Positions 9,887 through 21,634 of a stretch of DNA of 64,000 nt are shown piece by piece (positions within the stretch are counted from its first letter, which is position 1; every line of letters begins with the position of its first letter). The stretch is from positions 2,336,390 through 2,400,389 of the forward strand of contig SCFE01000030.1 in NCBI GenBank assembly GCA_004352715.1. The letters run 5' to 3'. This DNA is from Hofstenia miamia. Lineage: Eukaryota > Xenacoelomorpha > Acoela. The notes under the pieces are model-generated. The model saw only the letters and a program-made list of their open reading frames with translations. It made no database searches and was not told where the DNA came from. The translations under genes were made by a program, and so were the position numbers.

Positions 9887-12800
9887 CAAATTCCTGAAGT
9901 CCTAAAATGGATATAGCTTTTTCTGAGATTGTCTTCTTTACGCAGCAACTAAAATATGCAAAAATCTTAGCATACAAAAACTAAAAGGACTTAGAATTTC
10001 ACAATATAGATGTTGTTTGGGCACGAGTTAAATGAATATTTATAAAATTTTTATGAAATCATAGCATTAGGATTTTTCAAACATGACATTACTATAACAA
10101 ACTAGCAATCATCCTAAAGCCTATTGATGTTTTTGCTGAATCTAAATAAGCAAAGTTAGGATGGCTCCCATATTTTCCAGACAAAAACTACGTAAAAAAT
10201 TTGTGAAAGTCACAAAAAATCAGGTTCTTCCTATTTGATTTGGGCTCAAAATCCTATTCTAATTGTTGCTGGGGTAACAGAATCGGCCCAAACCTAATTT
10301 AACCATTAAATCAGGTTAAATCTTTAATTAATATCTGGAAAATAATGGTCTTATTTTAAAATCTCCTGATATGATAAATATTGATTCCAAAATAGCGGAG
10401 TGGTAGAAAATAACAAACCATAGGCCTATGTTCTTATATTTTCCGCATAGGATAGGAGATTAAAGCAGATTCTAGCACATTACTTCGGATAATCAACTGC
10501 TTCGAAAATAAGATCTCATCTCCTTGTTCTCTTTCAATTAAATGATTAAATTTCGTCAAAAATTTTTTTTCTACAAAAGCACTTGCAAAAAATTTTTGCA
10601 CTCCTTTAGAAGTTTCTCACGGCACCCTTGATTTTCACTTATGTTCGAAAAAAAGTTGAAACATATACCTATATTGTCCAGCAAAATTTTGCCTATGAAT
10701 GCAATGAAAAGTCACTTTTATGCAGACTATATTATTATTTAGGAATTAAAATTTCATGTTAAGGCGTAAACTGCTATTTTATCAAATTAAATAACAAAGA
10801 AAATGTCAGCGTGTCAGATTAATAATTCATAGAAAAACGACGTTGATGTGAAAACGCTTCAATTGAACTTCTGCGTTCAACTCAATTTTGAAACAATGAA
10901 CGCTTAATACCATTTGCTACAGAAATATACAAAATGTTATTCAAGACACAAAATTGGCATTCCCTACTACTAGCATTGGATTTCAGTAAATTCCGTATTT
11001 TACCAAAATAATTAAATACTGCATAATTATCAGTGAGTTGTGTTAATTTAAAATCAAGGACAGCAGCAGTATACGCTACAGAAAATGATTAAATTTCCTG
11101 AAATTGTTGAAAGCCCAATTAAATTGCATAAAGTAATTGAAAATTATCAACATGTCAAAGTAGACGACCTTAAAGCGAGTGTGATGTTGCTTGTATCCAA
11201 TATATATCTCTTAGTTCTAGAGAGATCTTCTCCGCATATAGCAACTAAATTATGCATTTAAGTCTATGTCAACATTGAACACAATATTTTGCTGTGAATC
11301 AATTTTAAGTAAACTTAACAAAAACAAACTCATTAATTCAAAAATAAATTACTTGTGCAACTATTTCCTATCTTGTACATCAAACACCACTGTCAGAAGT
11401 ATTCTGAATTTCTTACATTCATGGTATACTTATAGCGAATATCAAAATATGCTATCGACATTAAAATAATAGTCTTGTTAGTTAATCTTACCTTATGATT
11501 TACAAACAATATCTATTTATGCAGGTACCATTTCCCGTTAAACGGTTGGCCATACGTAGGAAATTTTTTCATATATTTGGTGTTTTGAGATGAATATTTG
11601 TAAAGAGATGACTTTGGTAATTTCAACTATTTTTTAATTTATAACATAGTTTTATCAAGAATGGCCTTTTACATGATTACGCGGATAAATTTTAAAAGTT
11701 ATTACTTGTGACCAACAATTACTTTAAAATTCATTTATTACATGTATTCTTTTTCTTGCTCAAAAGCTTTGTACTGACTCTCATATATGAACTTTTTGAA
11801 TTTTTGTAGGATTTCAAATCCAATGTGCATTAGGCAATTACAAAATTATATAATTTTATTCATAAGATATAATTATTTGATTACATATAATTATATTTTT
11901 CTATTACAATTTCATTATATTATACTTTATTAGATTTTTCAATATATTGCATTATTACTTCTTATATTATATAATTTCAAATCTTTGTGTTTTGCACAGA
12001 TAATCAGTGCTGTTGCCGGCTACAAATGAATGTAAGTCAAACATCTCTTGTAACTGGCCCCTTAATGCATTTATGCATAACAATAATTGCTGAACTCTGT
12101 TCTTGATTTAGAGAAGATATCCAAAATTGTTGGGATATAAATTTAACAATTATATGTATCTAAATTTTCGGAATATAATTATTAAATTATATAAAATTAT
12201 ATTTTACTAGACATGTAGTTGCTCAATTTAAAATGCCACTAATTAACTCAATAAGTTAGTATTGGTACATATGATTCAGTCAACTTCTTAAGATATATAT
12301 TTGCATACTCAAATTCCAAAGATTTATTTAAAAATTCACTCAAAATTTACAAAAATAGAGCAATTAAATTGGGGAAGATGGGCAAAATATGGTTACACCT
12401 AGGTTTAGATATCTCCTATCTAGCGTTGATTCAGATTTCTTAACAAATATAAGGTTTGTAACCTCTTTTTATATAGCTAAACGAAATTTGACAGGATTTT
12501 CACAAAATATTTGAAATTATTTTACAATATTTGTTTATACAAGATTGATTGCTTACTGAATTTACAAAATTGTGAGATTTTTTTGTGTAATATGCATGTG
12601 GATGTAGATTTCAATTAAAAATATGAAATTATAGTCAGTCGAGTTGGTCAGTAGTTGCATACACTCATAATAATGTTTGAAAATAATGCTTGCTTTTGAG
12701 GATTTCCTTATATAAGATTGCCTGCCTTTGAAAAACTTCTCATATAACTTCTATAATAATCTTACAAAAAACTTATGTGGCCATCTCCGTCGCCCACTCT

Positions 12801-15800
12801 AATATAAACTCCTAGATACACCACAGCGTCTACTTAAGATTGAAGTGTTTATATTTTGCCAGGAATTTAGAAACTTGTAATAATTCATTTGTAGTTATAT
12901 TGTATCATGCATTTGTATATGTCCAGACATGTGCTACAGCATCTTAACCTTAATTTATGTCAAGAATAAATGTCATATATTTATGTATTATCTATGTATT
13001 ATACCATGGAAATCTGAGCTGTACTAGCAAGGACGGAGTAACCTAATATAAGTAAATTTGGAAATATTAATAGTAAAGTCACTAGCCCATTGCTATTTTG
13101 TTAAAAGCTTGAAATTCTACAAGTAAATATGCACTCACCCCAAACATAAACAACCGTTAATTTTCAATTATTTTATAGTTAACTGCCAAACCATTGCCAA
13201 ATATAATTACATCTTCCAATTAATTGTGTATTATAAGTCTAGAAAACATAATTATAGTTTGTAATTTAATAATTAAGATCAATACGCAAAAATGTGATGC
13301 TAATCTTTTGACAACAATTAAATATTTTTTGAAATTGCTAAATTACTGCTTTCATGTACTTTGAGGTTGAAGCCTCGCCTTACCTTTAGACGTTTTTGAA
13401 CATCAAAACAACGGGTCATTCTGCAATGCAGTGGAGGCATTTAGCTATTAATACGCAATTTTGTTAATAACAATGTTTATGATTTTCGAATAATTCATTA
13501 AAGAAATTCTAAGATGAAAGAAAATGACGTCATTTTAATTTTTAAGTCATTTTTTATTAAATTCTAATCAATATTGCAGAAAGAAAAGTTGAAATCGATA
13601 TTGTATTTCTACATTTAGATATTTTTTCTAGTTTCTATCTAATTATTTTTTTGCTGAGATAAATAGGGGTCAATTGAAATCTAGCAGGTTTTACATAGTG
13701 AAAAATTTAATAACTATGTAGAAGGAAGATTTAAGAACATCTGAAAATAATCGTTTTCTACAACTCTAAAAATGGTAAATGTGGAATTATTTTGTCGTAA
13801 TTAATTGAACTACTTAAAATATATTTTACTTTAAAACCCTGATCACGTGTATTAATGAATCTTCTTTCTAATACTTATTTCTACAAGATTAAAATTATGC
13901 TAGCGCTTTGCAGGTAAGGCTTTTTAGCCCATTTTGTCCTCGGATTTCTATGTTTCGGAATCGTGCTGCAAAAGCATTACTTGTACCTGATCGCTAACCG
14001 GCAACGTAAATGAGTCGCAGAAGTTTAAAATCTTTCCAATTTTTAGTAAATATTGCAACAAATAACAAAAAAGTATTCGTCAACAATAATGTTATCTGCT
14101 TACAAATAAAGGGTTTTGCATTGTTTGCACAAAGTTTGTTGATAACATAGTGACCTTTTAACAAAAATATATATAAACTAGAGGATAAAAATTCCCCCGG
14201 AGTCAACAGAAAGTCTATTTGTTTTTTAGTATTATGAACATCTTTCTTAGTTCTATTTACAATCATATAATGATGCCTGTGAAAATTTAAATTTCGTTTG
14301 AAACTTGAATCGGAGAAAAGTCAAATATGTGAAAATGTTAATAATCTAGCCTCCTAATCTCAGCGTAGTTTTCTGTTGCTCACCTTCGAACCTCTCATCC
14401 CATTCACGAGAATTTGTCATAACAATATGGTCATTAGGAAATGAATTGGACATAAGTCATTCCTCAATTTCAATCCGGTCTTCTCTAAAAAGTTTTCCTT
14501 TATCACTAAATGTTTTGGCATTTCTTAAATTCCAAACTTAAGAATTTCATGAAGATAATTTATTTAAAGAAAAATAGCAAAAGTCACCGCAGCCTAACAT
14601 TCATTTTTTATTTTAGAAATGGTCAAAAATAAGAATAATAGTGTTTATATTTAGGTTTCGCCAAAATCTAATGGAAGAATCTACAGTACAGTACATAGCA
14701 TTCATGTTTTACATATAAGAAAATTTTGAAGACCTCTAAAAATTGCAATTCAAAACCATGTAATTTGATTATTTAAAAATTGGTATGAGATATTATTAAA
14801 AAACTGAAAAAATTATATGAAAGCGAACCATTTTTCATCAACGACATAAGCTAAGAAACATTTAATAATTATCATGAGAGTAAAAATGTGGGTTGATGCA
14901 ACATTTACGTAATTAATATCTAGTCTTCAGAGGCACTTGTGTATTTTCTGAAACTAATCAATTCAAACGTTAGGTGTGCTTTGTGCAGATAATTGGAAGC
15001 AATCCATTTATTTTTTATCAAAATTTAAAAATTTTTGTAAATTTCAAGTGAGACATTAAATTCAAAAATCAATCATGACTCACTTCAATGTTAATACTAG
15101 AATTATTTGAAAAATACATTTCCAAGTTTCAAGCAAACAAAAAAAAATTTCAAATGCAAGTTTCAATTGTGTCCTCAATATATATATATATTCTGTTTTT
15201 TCTAATTGTGCATCAATCATTTTTAAATTAAATACACGGTGATATAAAAATATAATAGCTAAAATACTTTATAAGTGATAAAATTTTGTGCATCCATTTT
15301 AGTATTGGTGTTTACAAATCTTGAGTAAGTTTAGAAAAAAATAGAACCTAAATCCAAAGCAAAACAAGAATTGAAATATTTCATTTTGGCTCTTTTATAC
15401 TTTTCAATTATGACTTTTCAATTTATAAGAAGCTTTTAGCATGACGAAGTTATAAAAAAACAATAATGATCTGCATATGTTAAATAGCGCGGGTTATTTT
15501 CAAGATAAGTTTTCTATTTTTACAAGCTTTTACTATTGGACTTGGAAATCATTTTGCACAAAATATTTGAGAATGAAAAATGGGAATTTTGATTACATTT
15601 TCCCTTTTTATTTGAATCATCAAAAAATATATAAATTACATGATATGTCCAACTAGAACATTCATATTTAATTTGTGCAGAAAATGAAGTGAACATTGGG
15701 AACATAATAAAGCCCTGGCATGTGCAATGAATTCTGGTTTTTGTAAATTATGTGAATATTTCGAAAAAGTCAGTAAGAATTGTCTTTGAATGAACACATT

Positions 15801-15907
15801 TATGAAAAAAATAGACCATGTGTAGTGTGTGTACCTGTGGAAATTTAGACAGGTTGATTTTAAAGTGAATATTATTTAACTCGAAGTAAAATTGTGACTG
15901 GACTAAG
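9883..15907. other. AT-rich noncoding stretch, presumed KCNQ 3' intron
   Basis: No GYGD-type pore exon and no recognisable transposase. ORFs at 13994-14266 (minus, 90 aa) and 15520-15705 (minus) have no recognised motif. A slightly GC-richer patch at 14350-14420 encodes MTNSREWDERFEGEQQKTT on the minus strand, unassigned. Confidence 0.5.
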
Positions 15908-16080
15908 GCCAGGCGCACACATCAGGGCATGTTGCGGAAATCGATTTATTTGATATTTGAGAGCGACTACCTAGATGCGTGTGGATAACTATCTACAACA
16001 TTGATAATTAGGTTGCAGATAACTGATTTCTTGGGACTCTTGATGGGTAGCGGCAACATTTTCTTGATGTATGCGCGGAA
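15908..16080. mobile_element. Putative MITE of about 170 bp with imperfect terminal inverted repeats
   Basis: The left end CCAGGCGCACACATCAGG...ATGTTGCGG (15909-15937) matches the complement of the right end CGGCAACATTTTCTTGATGT...ATGCGCGG (16051-16078) over most of about 27 bp. The interior is noncoding. Clear target duplications were not seen, so the exact ends and superfamily are uncertain. Confidence 0.5.
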
Positions 16081-16384
16081 TGAATAATTGATTTAGTGAA
16101 ATCGGACAAATGTTGCGGCTAAATGTTAATTTGCTCCAGTCCAATTATGGTTGGTGTTAGCTTCAAGGTTGGATATTTTTGTGTAATCTCTACATTCTCG
16201 AAAATCAAACTTATGCCACCACATTTTGTACAAGAGCATTAACTTGAAGATGTGTCATGAGTGCTCTTATTATCATTTTTTTTCAAGAAGAAATGCGATA
16301 CCTAAATCTATGCAAAATGAAATCAGAATGCTGAAGAATAAGCTTGTCTCCCAATTCTATTCTACTCAATTTCTGATTAATTTT

Positions 16385-16427
16385 GATTAATTTACATCTA
16401 CATTTTCACTTCTTTTCCTAGAGAAGA
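16385..16427 (+). repeat. 43-bp dispersed repeat, copy 1
   Basis: Identical to 43391-43433 (starts GATTAATTTACATCTACATT, ends TTTTCCTAGAGAAGA). In both places it runs directly into (TA)n. Probably the terminus of an unidentified interspersed element. Confidence 0.8.
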
Positions 16428-16498
16428 ATATATATATATATATATATATTTATGTATATATATATACATAAATGTATATATATATATATATATATATA
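16428..16498. repeat. Composite (TA)n with internal palindrome
   Basis: Two (TA)n runs flank TTTATGTATATATATATACA followed by TAAA (16449-16472), a perfect 24-bp palindrome. It follows the 43-bp dispersed repeat and lies 86 bp downstream (minus sense) of the KCNQ S5 exon donor. Confidence 0.9.
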
Positions 16499-16583
16499 GG
16501 TAAATATATTATGAAGCTTTAAAATATTTTCCAGTATTTTTTATTAAGCGAATTATACTGCGAACATTTAGAAGTGTACTTAC

Positions 16584-16709
16584 AATTCCCCACCACAAAG
16601 AATCTGCATATGTATTGAATTTATCATTTTTCCCCTTCTCTGCTTGATAGACAAGAAACGAAGCGAAAATAAGGCCAAGAAATCCGATATAAAATGTAGT
16701 TAAAAGTTC
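16584..16709 (-). CDS. KCNQ: KCNQ exon, S5 and pore turret (126 bp)
   Basis: This is 42 codons in phase 0, from a TTTAG acceptor to a GTAAGT donor. It reads [20 protein letters not shown], then [22 protein letters not shown]. ELxTxxYIGFL and TYADxLWWG are the Kv7 S5 and pore-helix entry. The length equals KCNQ2-5 exon 5 (126 bp), not the 141 bp of KCNQ1, and the short turret [11 protein letters not shown] also resembles KCNQ2-5. The next exon should start with the pore helix end and selectivity filter. No GYGD-coding match (tcnccrtancc on the plus strand) is readable between 1 and 16583. Confidence 0.96.
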
Positions 16710-19312
16710 CTAAATAATAACTTACTTATTTTTTAATTTAATTAAATTATGTTTCAATTATGTATATGTTCAGCTCTTGAATGAAATTGTTGAATTATGG
16801 ATGTTTTAACTAATAAATATTGACAATGCTACCACCAGTATCGTGCTTTTTTGATTGATTCCTATATATTGCTTCAAAATTTTTAAGTAGAAACATTGTC
16901 AACTCTCTAGTGAAAATTTTACACTAACATGTAAATGAAAACACTAAAGACTAAAGTTCATTCACTATTGAGACAGTAATTTAAAAAAAGTATTCAATTT
17001 AAGAAAAATTTAATAAAAGATATAAAACATATTCTTTCATAAAAGCTAATTGATTTTGCAAAAGTATGCAGGTTGGGATAGAATTATGTGTTAAAAGTTA
17101 TTATTTAAGTAATTTAGGAGAAAATGCATTAAATATTTATACACATAAATTAAGGGCATTTAACCTTCAAAGAAAGGCGACATTATTTCAAAATGAATTT
17201 AGAAGGCACCTAAATTTTTATGCCTGTAGAATTAAATTGAAATTTTAATTCAATTACACTCTTACAGTACTGACACAGACAGTCTTCTGCATAATGTGGC
17301 TAATTACATCAGAAGTATTTTCTCTTTGAATAATTATTCCTTGCAAGTCAATTTTAAACTTTATTTATAAAATCACATAGAAAGAGAAAGTTCATTGGAG
17401 TTGTTTCTTAAGTATCAACATAAAATGAAGTGCATATAGTGCTTTCACACCNCCCCCCCCCCCCTCCCCAACATTGTGATCATTATATTCTTTATTTCAT
17501 AAGAGTCCAGAAATATATATTTTTATTCTCAATGTACCGATATTCAAGTTAGTTCAAATAATATCAATCTAGGAAAGAAAGAAGCCCTAAATGTATTTGG
17601 CCTATAAAAGTATTTTGAACAAACTGATGTGACCTTTGATTTTACTGGGTTTCTATATAGTTATTGATTCCTAGCTTACATCTTAGTTTTATAGGTGATT
17701 TTCGCAATAAAAATTCTGTCATATACAATTGAGACGAAACGCAGAATAATTGACAGTTAAAATGTGTAATGATTCATACAATTGAATGATAAATGTATTT
17801 TCATAAGCTAAAGATAGACAGTCGTTATAAAAATAATAAATAGAAAGCAACAACTGTCAAAGAAAAATTATACAGTCGGTCGAAAATATGAATTGGGAGA
17901 ATTTTATTGGTCTATGCTACACCATAAACTAAAATGTTGCATAGAACGCTGTCAAAATCGCGCCCTGGGGAAAAATTAAAAATGTTATTGCATTGTAAAA
18001 TAAAGACAGATATCTGGCGAAAACGTCAAATATTTATTCACAATTGACTTCTAAGAAAAAATGCGATGTAAACTCAGAGAATCCAACTCAAAATTTGACT
18101 CAAAATATGTGAAATATAATTAGATGTTGTAATCTATTTTATATACTGGATTGTAGCAGTTACATTTCCATTCAATATAGTTCCAAAAACCCGTTTATAT
18201 TAGGCTACTCTATGTTCAGGGTTAGTTGGACACAATATAACACGTAAACAATAATAAACAATTAATTCACAAACTTTGCAACAAATGAAAATTATTTATT
18301 AATTCACATGTTTGTTGTGTCACAAGTAGGGCTAAAGAAACGAACACAGATGCAAAAAATAATGACTTAAAAATTCTAGCTCGGATATTTATATATTAAT
18401 AAACTTATGATCCTTGAGAACCCAAATAAAATTGAATTTTCTTTGATTTTGAAAATTTCTTAAAGAACATCTTTGTCTCAGATAGATAAGTTTATAAAGA
18501 TTGATAATCTTTTAATCTATTATTAATGTAATAATAGACCAAAGAAATACCTTAACTTTAAGTGACCCAAAATTAAAAAAGATGACAAATCTTACTGATT
18601 CTTTTAACAGAAAGCAACAAAATATCACCATTAATACATTAAATTATATTTAGCCTCAATTTCAGGCGTGAGCTTAAAGATTCAATCGGGCTATCAAATG
18701 CAAAGGTAGTTATTTTGGTTTTCACGTCTAGTAAGGCTAAAAATTGAAACAAAATATAAAACTCCCTGTGACTTGATGTAGTTACTTTCATAATGAATTT
18801 TGGCAAGAGTAGAGAGAGCTTTGCTACCTTACGTTAGACGGTAACACCTCTGTTACTGTATAAAATTATTTACAATGAACAAATAAATTCTAGACATTTA
18901 TATAAATGTCTATCTTTTCGAGATATTGAATGTACTATCTACAGCAGACCTAAATTTGTTGTCATTAAAAAAATTATCAGCAAGCCAGATGGCAAGGAAC
19001 AGATAATGACCAATAATTCTGAATGAACGTCTAAAATTGATATTTTCTGTGGCAAAGAAGCCTTCTAACACCTTTCTTGGCTCAAACAAAGTGTTCATTT
19101 CATTTGAGTATGGATGAGTAGGAAAGTATTAGCATCAGCTTTGTCAACTTAGTGTATATTTATTACAACAAATTTTCATGCATCTTCAGCTATATTTTAA
19201 AGCTACTATTCTGACAATTTTTAGCCATTTTCTTCCAACATAAAAGTTACCACACAGTGAGAAGTATCACACATTTTAAAATTGCAAATGCATCGGGTAT
19301 ATTTATAAATAC
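16710..19312 (-). other. KCNQ: KCNQ intron between S4 and S5 exons
   Basis: 2.6 kb. It contains a poly-C tract and a 62-codon minus-strand ORF at 18910-19098 (LFEPRKVLEGFFATENINFR...) that reads like relic coding sequence but matches nothing I know. Confidence 0.8.
17451..17466. repeat. Poly-C tract with one N
   Basis: About 14 C with an ambiguous base at 17452, in the intron between the S4 and S5 exons. Likely a sequencing difficulty. Confidence 0.9.
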
Positions 19313-19488
19313 CTGTCGATGCAAGTAGACAACTGATCCAAGAAGCTTCCAAGTACCTGCTCGCCTATCCATGCGAACGATGCGAAGGATTTGTAGGAAA
19401 CGCAAACCTCGCAAGGCACTGGTGGCAAACAGATGGCTGTTGCTGCCAAGGACGAGAATGAGTGCTGAAGAAGTACAAATGATAACAT
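19313..19488 (-). CDS. KCNQ: KCNQ exon, S3-S4 and S4-S5 linker (176 bp)
   Basis: After the TTTTAG acceptor the frame completes the S3 Asp codon and reads VIICTSSALILVLGSNSHLF, ATSALRGLRFLQILRIVRMD, then RRAGTWKLLGSVVYLHRQ, ending at CAG before GTATTT. S4 carries its gating arginines in ALRGLRF, ILR, VRM and DRR. The following TWKLLGSVVY is the S4-S5 linker, which couples the sensor to the gate and helps bind PIP2. The 176-bp length equals KCNQ2-5 exon 4, which KCNQ1 splits into 79 and 97 bp. The donor GTATTT is weaker than the GTAAGT used by the neighbouring exons. Confidence 0.96.
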
Positions 19489-20065
19489 CTAAAAGACAAT
19501 TACTACATTTTTTCTAAAAGCTATCATAATTCAATTATCCCTAATTTTTCATATTAAGGAAATTCGATATCTATATATATATATATGTATATATTCATTA
19601 TTGGCATTAATTTTTAAGTTTTTCAAAAAATGCATATTTTATATGGCATCATAATACGAGAAATGTTTATTAAAGCACACCAGTAGCAGTAATTTAATTT
19701 TAAATTTTAAGAAGTTCCTGATTGGGGTTAATATAATATGCAGAAATGTATTTCCCTAACCTACTGCTTAACAATACTAATCTTATTATATTTCTAGTAA
19801 ATGCTTCAGAAAAAACATTCAAACAGAAAAGGACAGCAGAAAATTTCCAACTTTATTTCATGTTCCTCAAAAACTAGAACCTATCTAAGAGGTGTTTATC
19901 TTAATAATTAACCATTGCGCCACTAAACTAACATTTTTGTTTTAGGGAGATAAAGTTACTTAGATGGTATCTAAAACTAAGGGTGAAGAAATAATCATAT
20001 GAAATTCTGCATACACGTTAACCAATGATACAGCATCATGAAGAAGTGTTGTCACATCCCTGATG

Positions 20066-20971
20066 GTGCTCACGAGGCTATATGTAAGGTGTTCCAGAAT
20101 GGTGTCAAAATATCTGTAATTGCTAGTAAAATGTTTATACTAAGAAGCACAGCGTTTAACATTGCTAGCAGTTAAAGAAGACTGGGGAAGCCCCAGAGTA
20201 AAAATGTTTGTATAAGAACACAATCTTAATAGTTAATAACAGCCGATCCTTTCAAGGATAATTTCGGTGAAAAGAAAAAAGACCAAACAGAAACCTTCAA
20301 ATGAATTGAAATTCAGGGGTGAAGTTAAAATATCGCTGAGGATATTTGAACGATATTCTACAAAGTTTGATTTTCGGAGAAGACTCCTATAAAAAAAGCA
20401 TGGACTTGCAAAGAATTATCGAATTGCTAAGCTATAATGAGTCAAAACAAGGAGATTGATGACAGTGGCATTATAATGGCAACATATTATTTTCAGCGAT
20501 AAATGCATTGTTAAAGTTGGACAGAACTTCTGGGCTTGGGTGTGGAAGAAGAATGGTGAAGGTGATCAATGACCAGATATTCATGGTGTAACACCAATAG
20601 CATCGATGACACGATTTTCCATCAACGTTTGTGGGTGTACTACCTACTATAGGCAAAGAGATTTTAAAGAATTGAAAGGCCGCATCAATGCGGAAAGTTA
20701 TTCAAATGTACTTGACGAGTGTCTCTGGTCAACTGTACACTGATATTTTCTTGATGGTGGTAATATTTCAAAATACCATACCCATCCCAATTGGTGAAAA
20801 TGAGGGTACAAAGCAAACTACGAGGTGAAAAGTAATGATGATCTAACTAGATGCTTAACCAAAATAGAGAAGTTCCTTCCATTATGCTACTTTAAAGCCT
20901 TCCAGAAAGCATACCCAAATGGTTAAAAGCTGTGCAGATTGTAGAAGGACACTTGAAAAAATACTTATTAT
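20066..20971 (+). pseudogene. Tc1-like transposase relic 2, in KCNQ intron
   Basis: Pieces in all three plus frames follow Tc1 order. Near 20069 is an HTH-like EAICKVFQNGVKISVIASKM. Near 20360-20410, RRRLL-KKHGLAKNYRIAK resembles the linker before the catalytic core. Near 20490-20560, IIFSDKCIVKVGQNFWAWVW covers the first catalytic Asp (usual FSDE, here FSDK). Near 20680, GRINAESYSNVLDECLWSTV resembles the block before the second Asp. Near 20900-20965, ESIPKWLKAVQIVEGHLKKY is the C-terminal end. Multiple stops and frameshifts make it nonfunctional. It lies antisense to KCNQ between the S2-S3 and S4 exons. Confidence 0.75.
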
Positions 20972-21507
20972 GTATATTTTATAGATATAGGAAGCCCTAA
21001 AATAGCATTTTACTGCCTAAAATTTACGAAGAAACATGAAAATCTGTAACAAAGTGACGAGCAGTTTTGACGGCGTACGGTAAGTTAAAATTTGTTATAA
21101 ATTTAAAATCACAAACTATTAGTAATGAGCTTCCAATATGATGCACAAAATCTATTAGGAAGAAAGCTTTTTTCACCTATTGTGACAACTATGACAATAG
21201 GCAAAGCGCATTATTACAAATAATGGAGTTTAAAAAGAGTGTAATTGATGTTATCTATATTCCCAAAATCAATATTTTTTTCAAAATCAACAAATAGATC
21301 ATATTAATAGTTCACCATCTTGTAGCCATATTAAACTTTCACCTTGGGTGCAAAGTAAATTTGAAAATCATTTCCCTCAAAGTCTTGATCAAATGCATTA
21401 TTTTCATTTCAAAAAATTATTACTTACTGATTCTTTAATCGATACATGCGAAAATAAATTTAACAGTTACTCGTTGTCAAAATTCATTCAAAACGTAAAA
21501 ACATTAC

Positions 21508-21634
21508 CAAGGCAACTAAATGGCTGTTTGAGGTAGCGAAGACGACCAACAAAATTCTGAAAACGACTTCTGCATCCGGCAGACCAAATTCTGAATCCCA
21601 ACTCAACTGAAAACAATAATACCAGTAGCACCTC
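21508..21634 (-). CDS. KCNQ: KCNQ exon, S2-S3 voltage-sensor segment (127 bp)
   Basis: The frame starts at GAG after a TTTAG acceptor and ends with a single G before GTAATG: 42 codons plus one base, the same 127 bp as vertebrate KCNQ exon 3. It reads EVLLVLLFSVELGFRIWSAG, then CRSRFQNFVGRLRYLKQPFS. IWSAGCRS and GRLR are diagnostic Kv7 S2-S3 features. The S2 glutamates equivalent to KCNQ1 E160 and E170 are residues 1 and 11, and the charge-transfer phenylalanine (KCNQ1 F167) is residue 8. The terminal G plus AT from the next exon makes the conserved S3 aspartate (KCNQ1 D202). The voltage-sensor counter-charges are therefore all present. Confidence 0.96.

Noticed and set aside
8757-9977. Long open frames of 340-406 codons
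   Set aside because: They consist of N-derived residues across a 1000-N gap plus (TA)n-encoded Tyr-Ile repeats. The same applies to frames spanning 1811-2263, 4040-4327, 35266-35895, 37274-37549 and 42346-43479.
12780-12840. Minus-strand VGDGDG considered as a degraded potassium-channel filter
   Set aside because: Does not fit TIGYGD in sequence, and no flanking pore-helix or S6 residues or splice sites are present.
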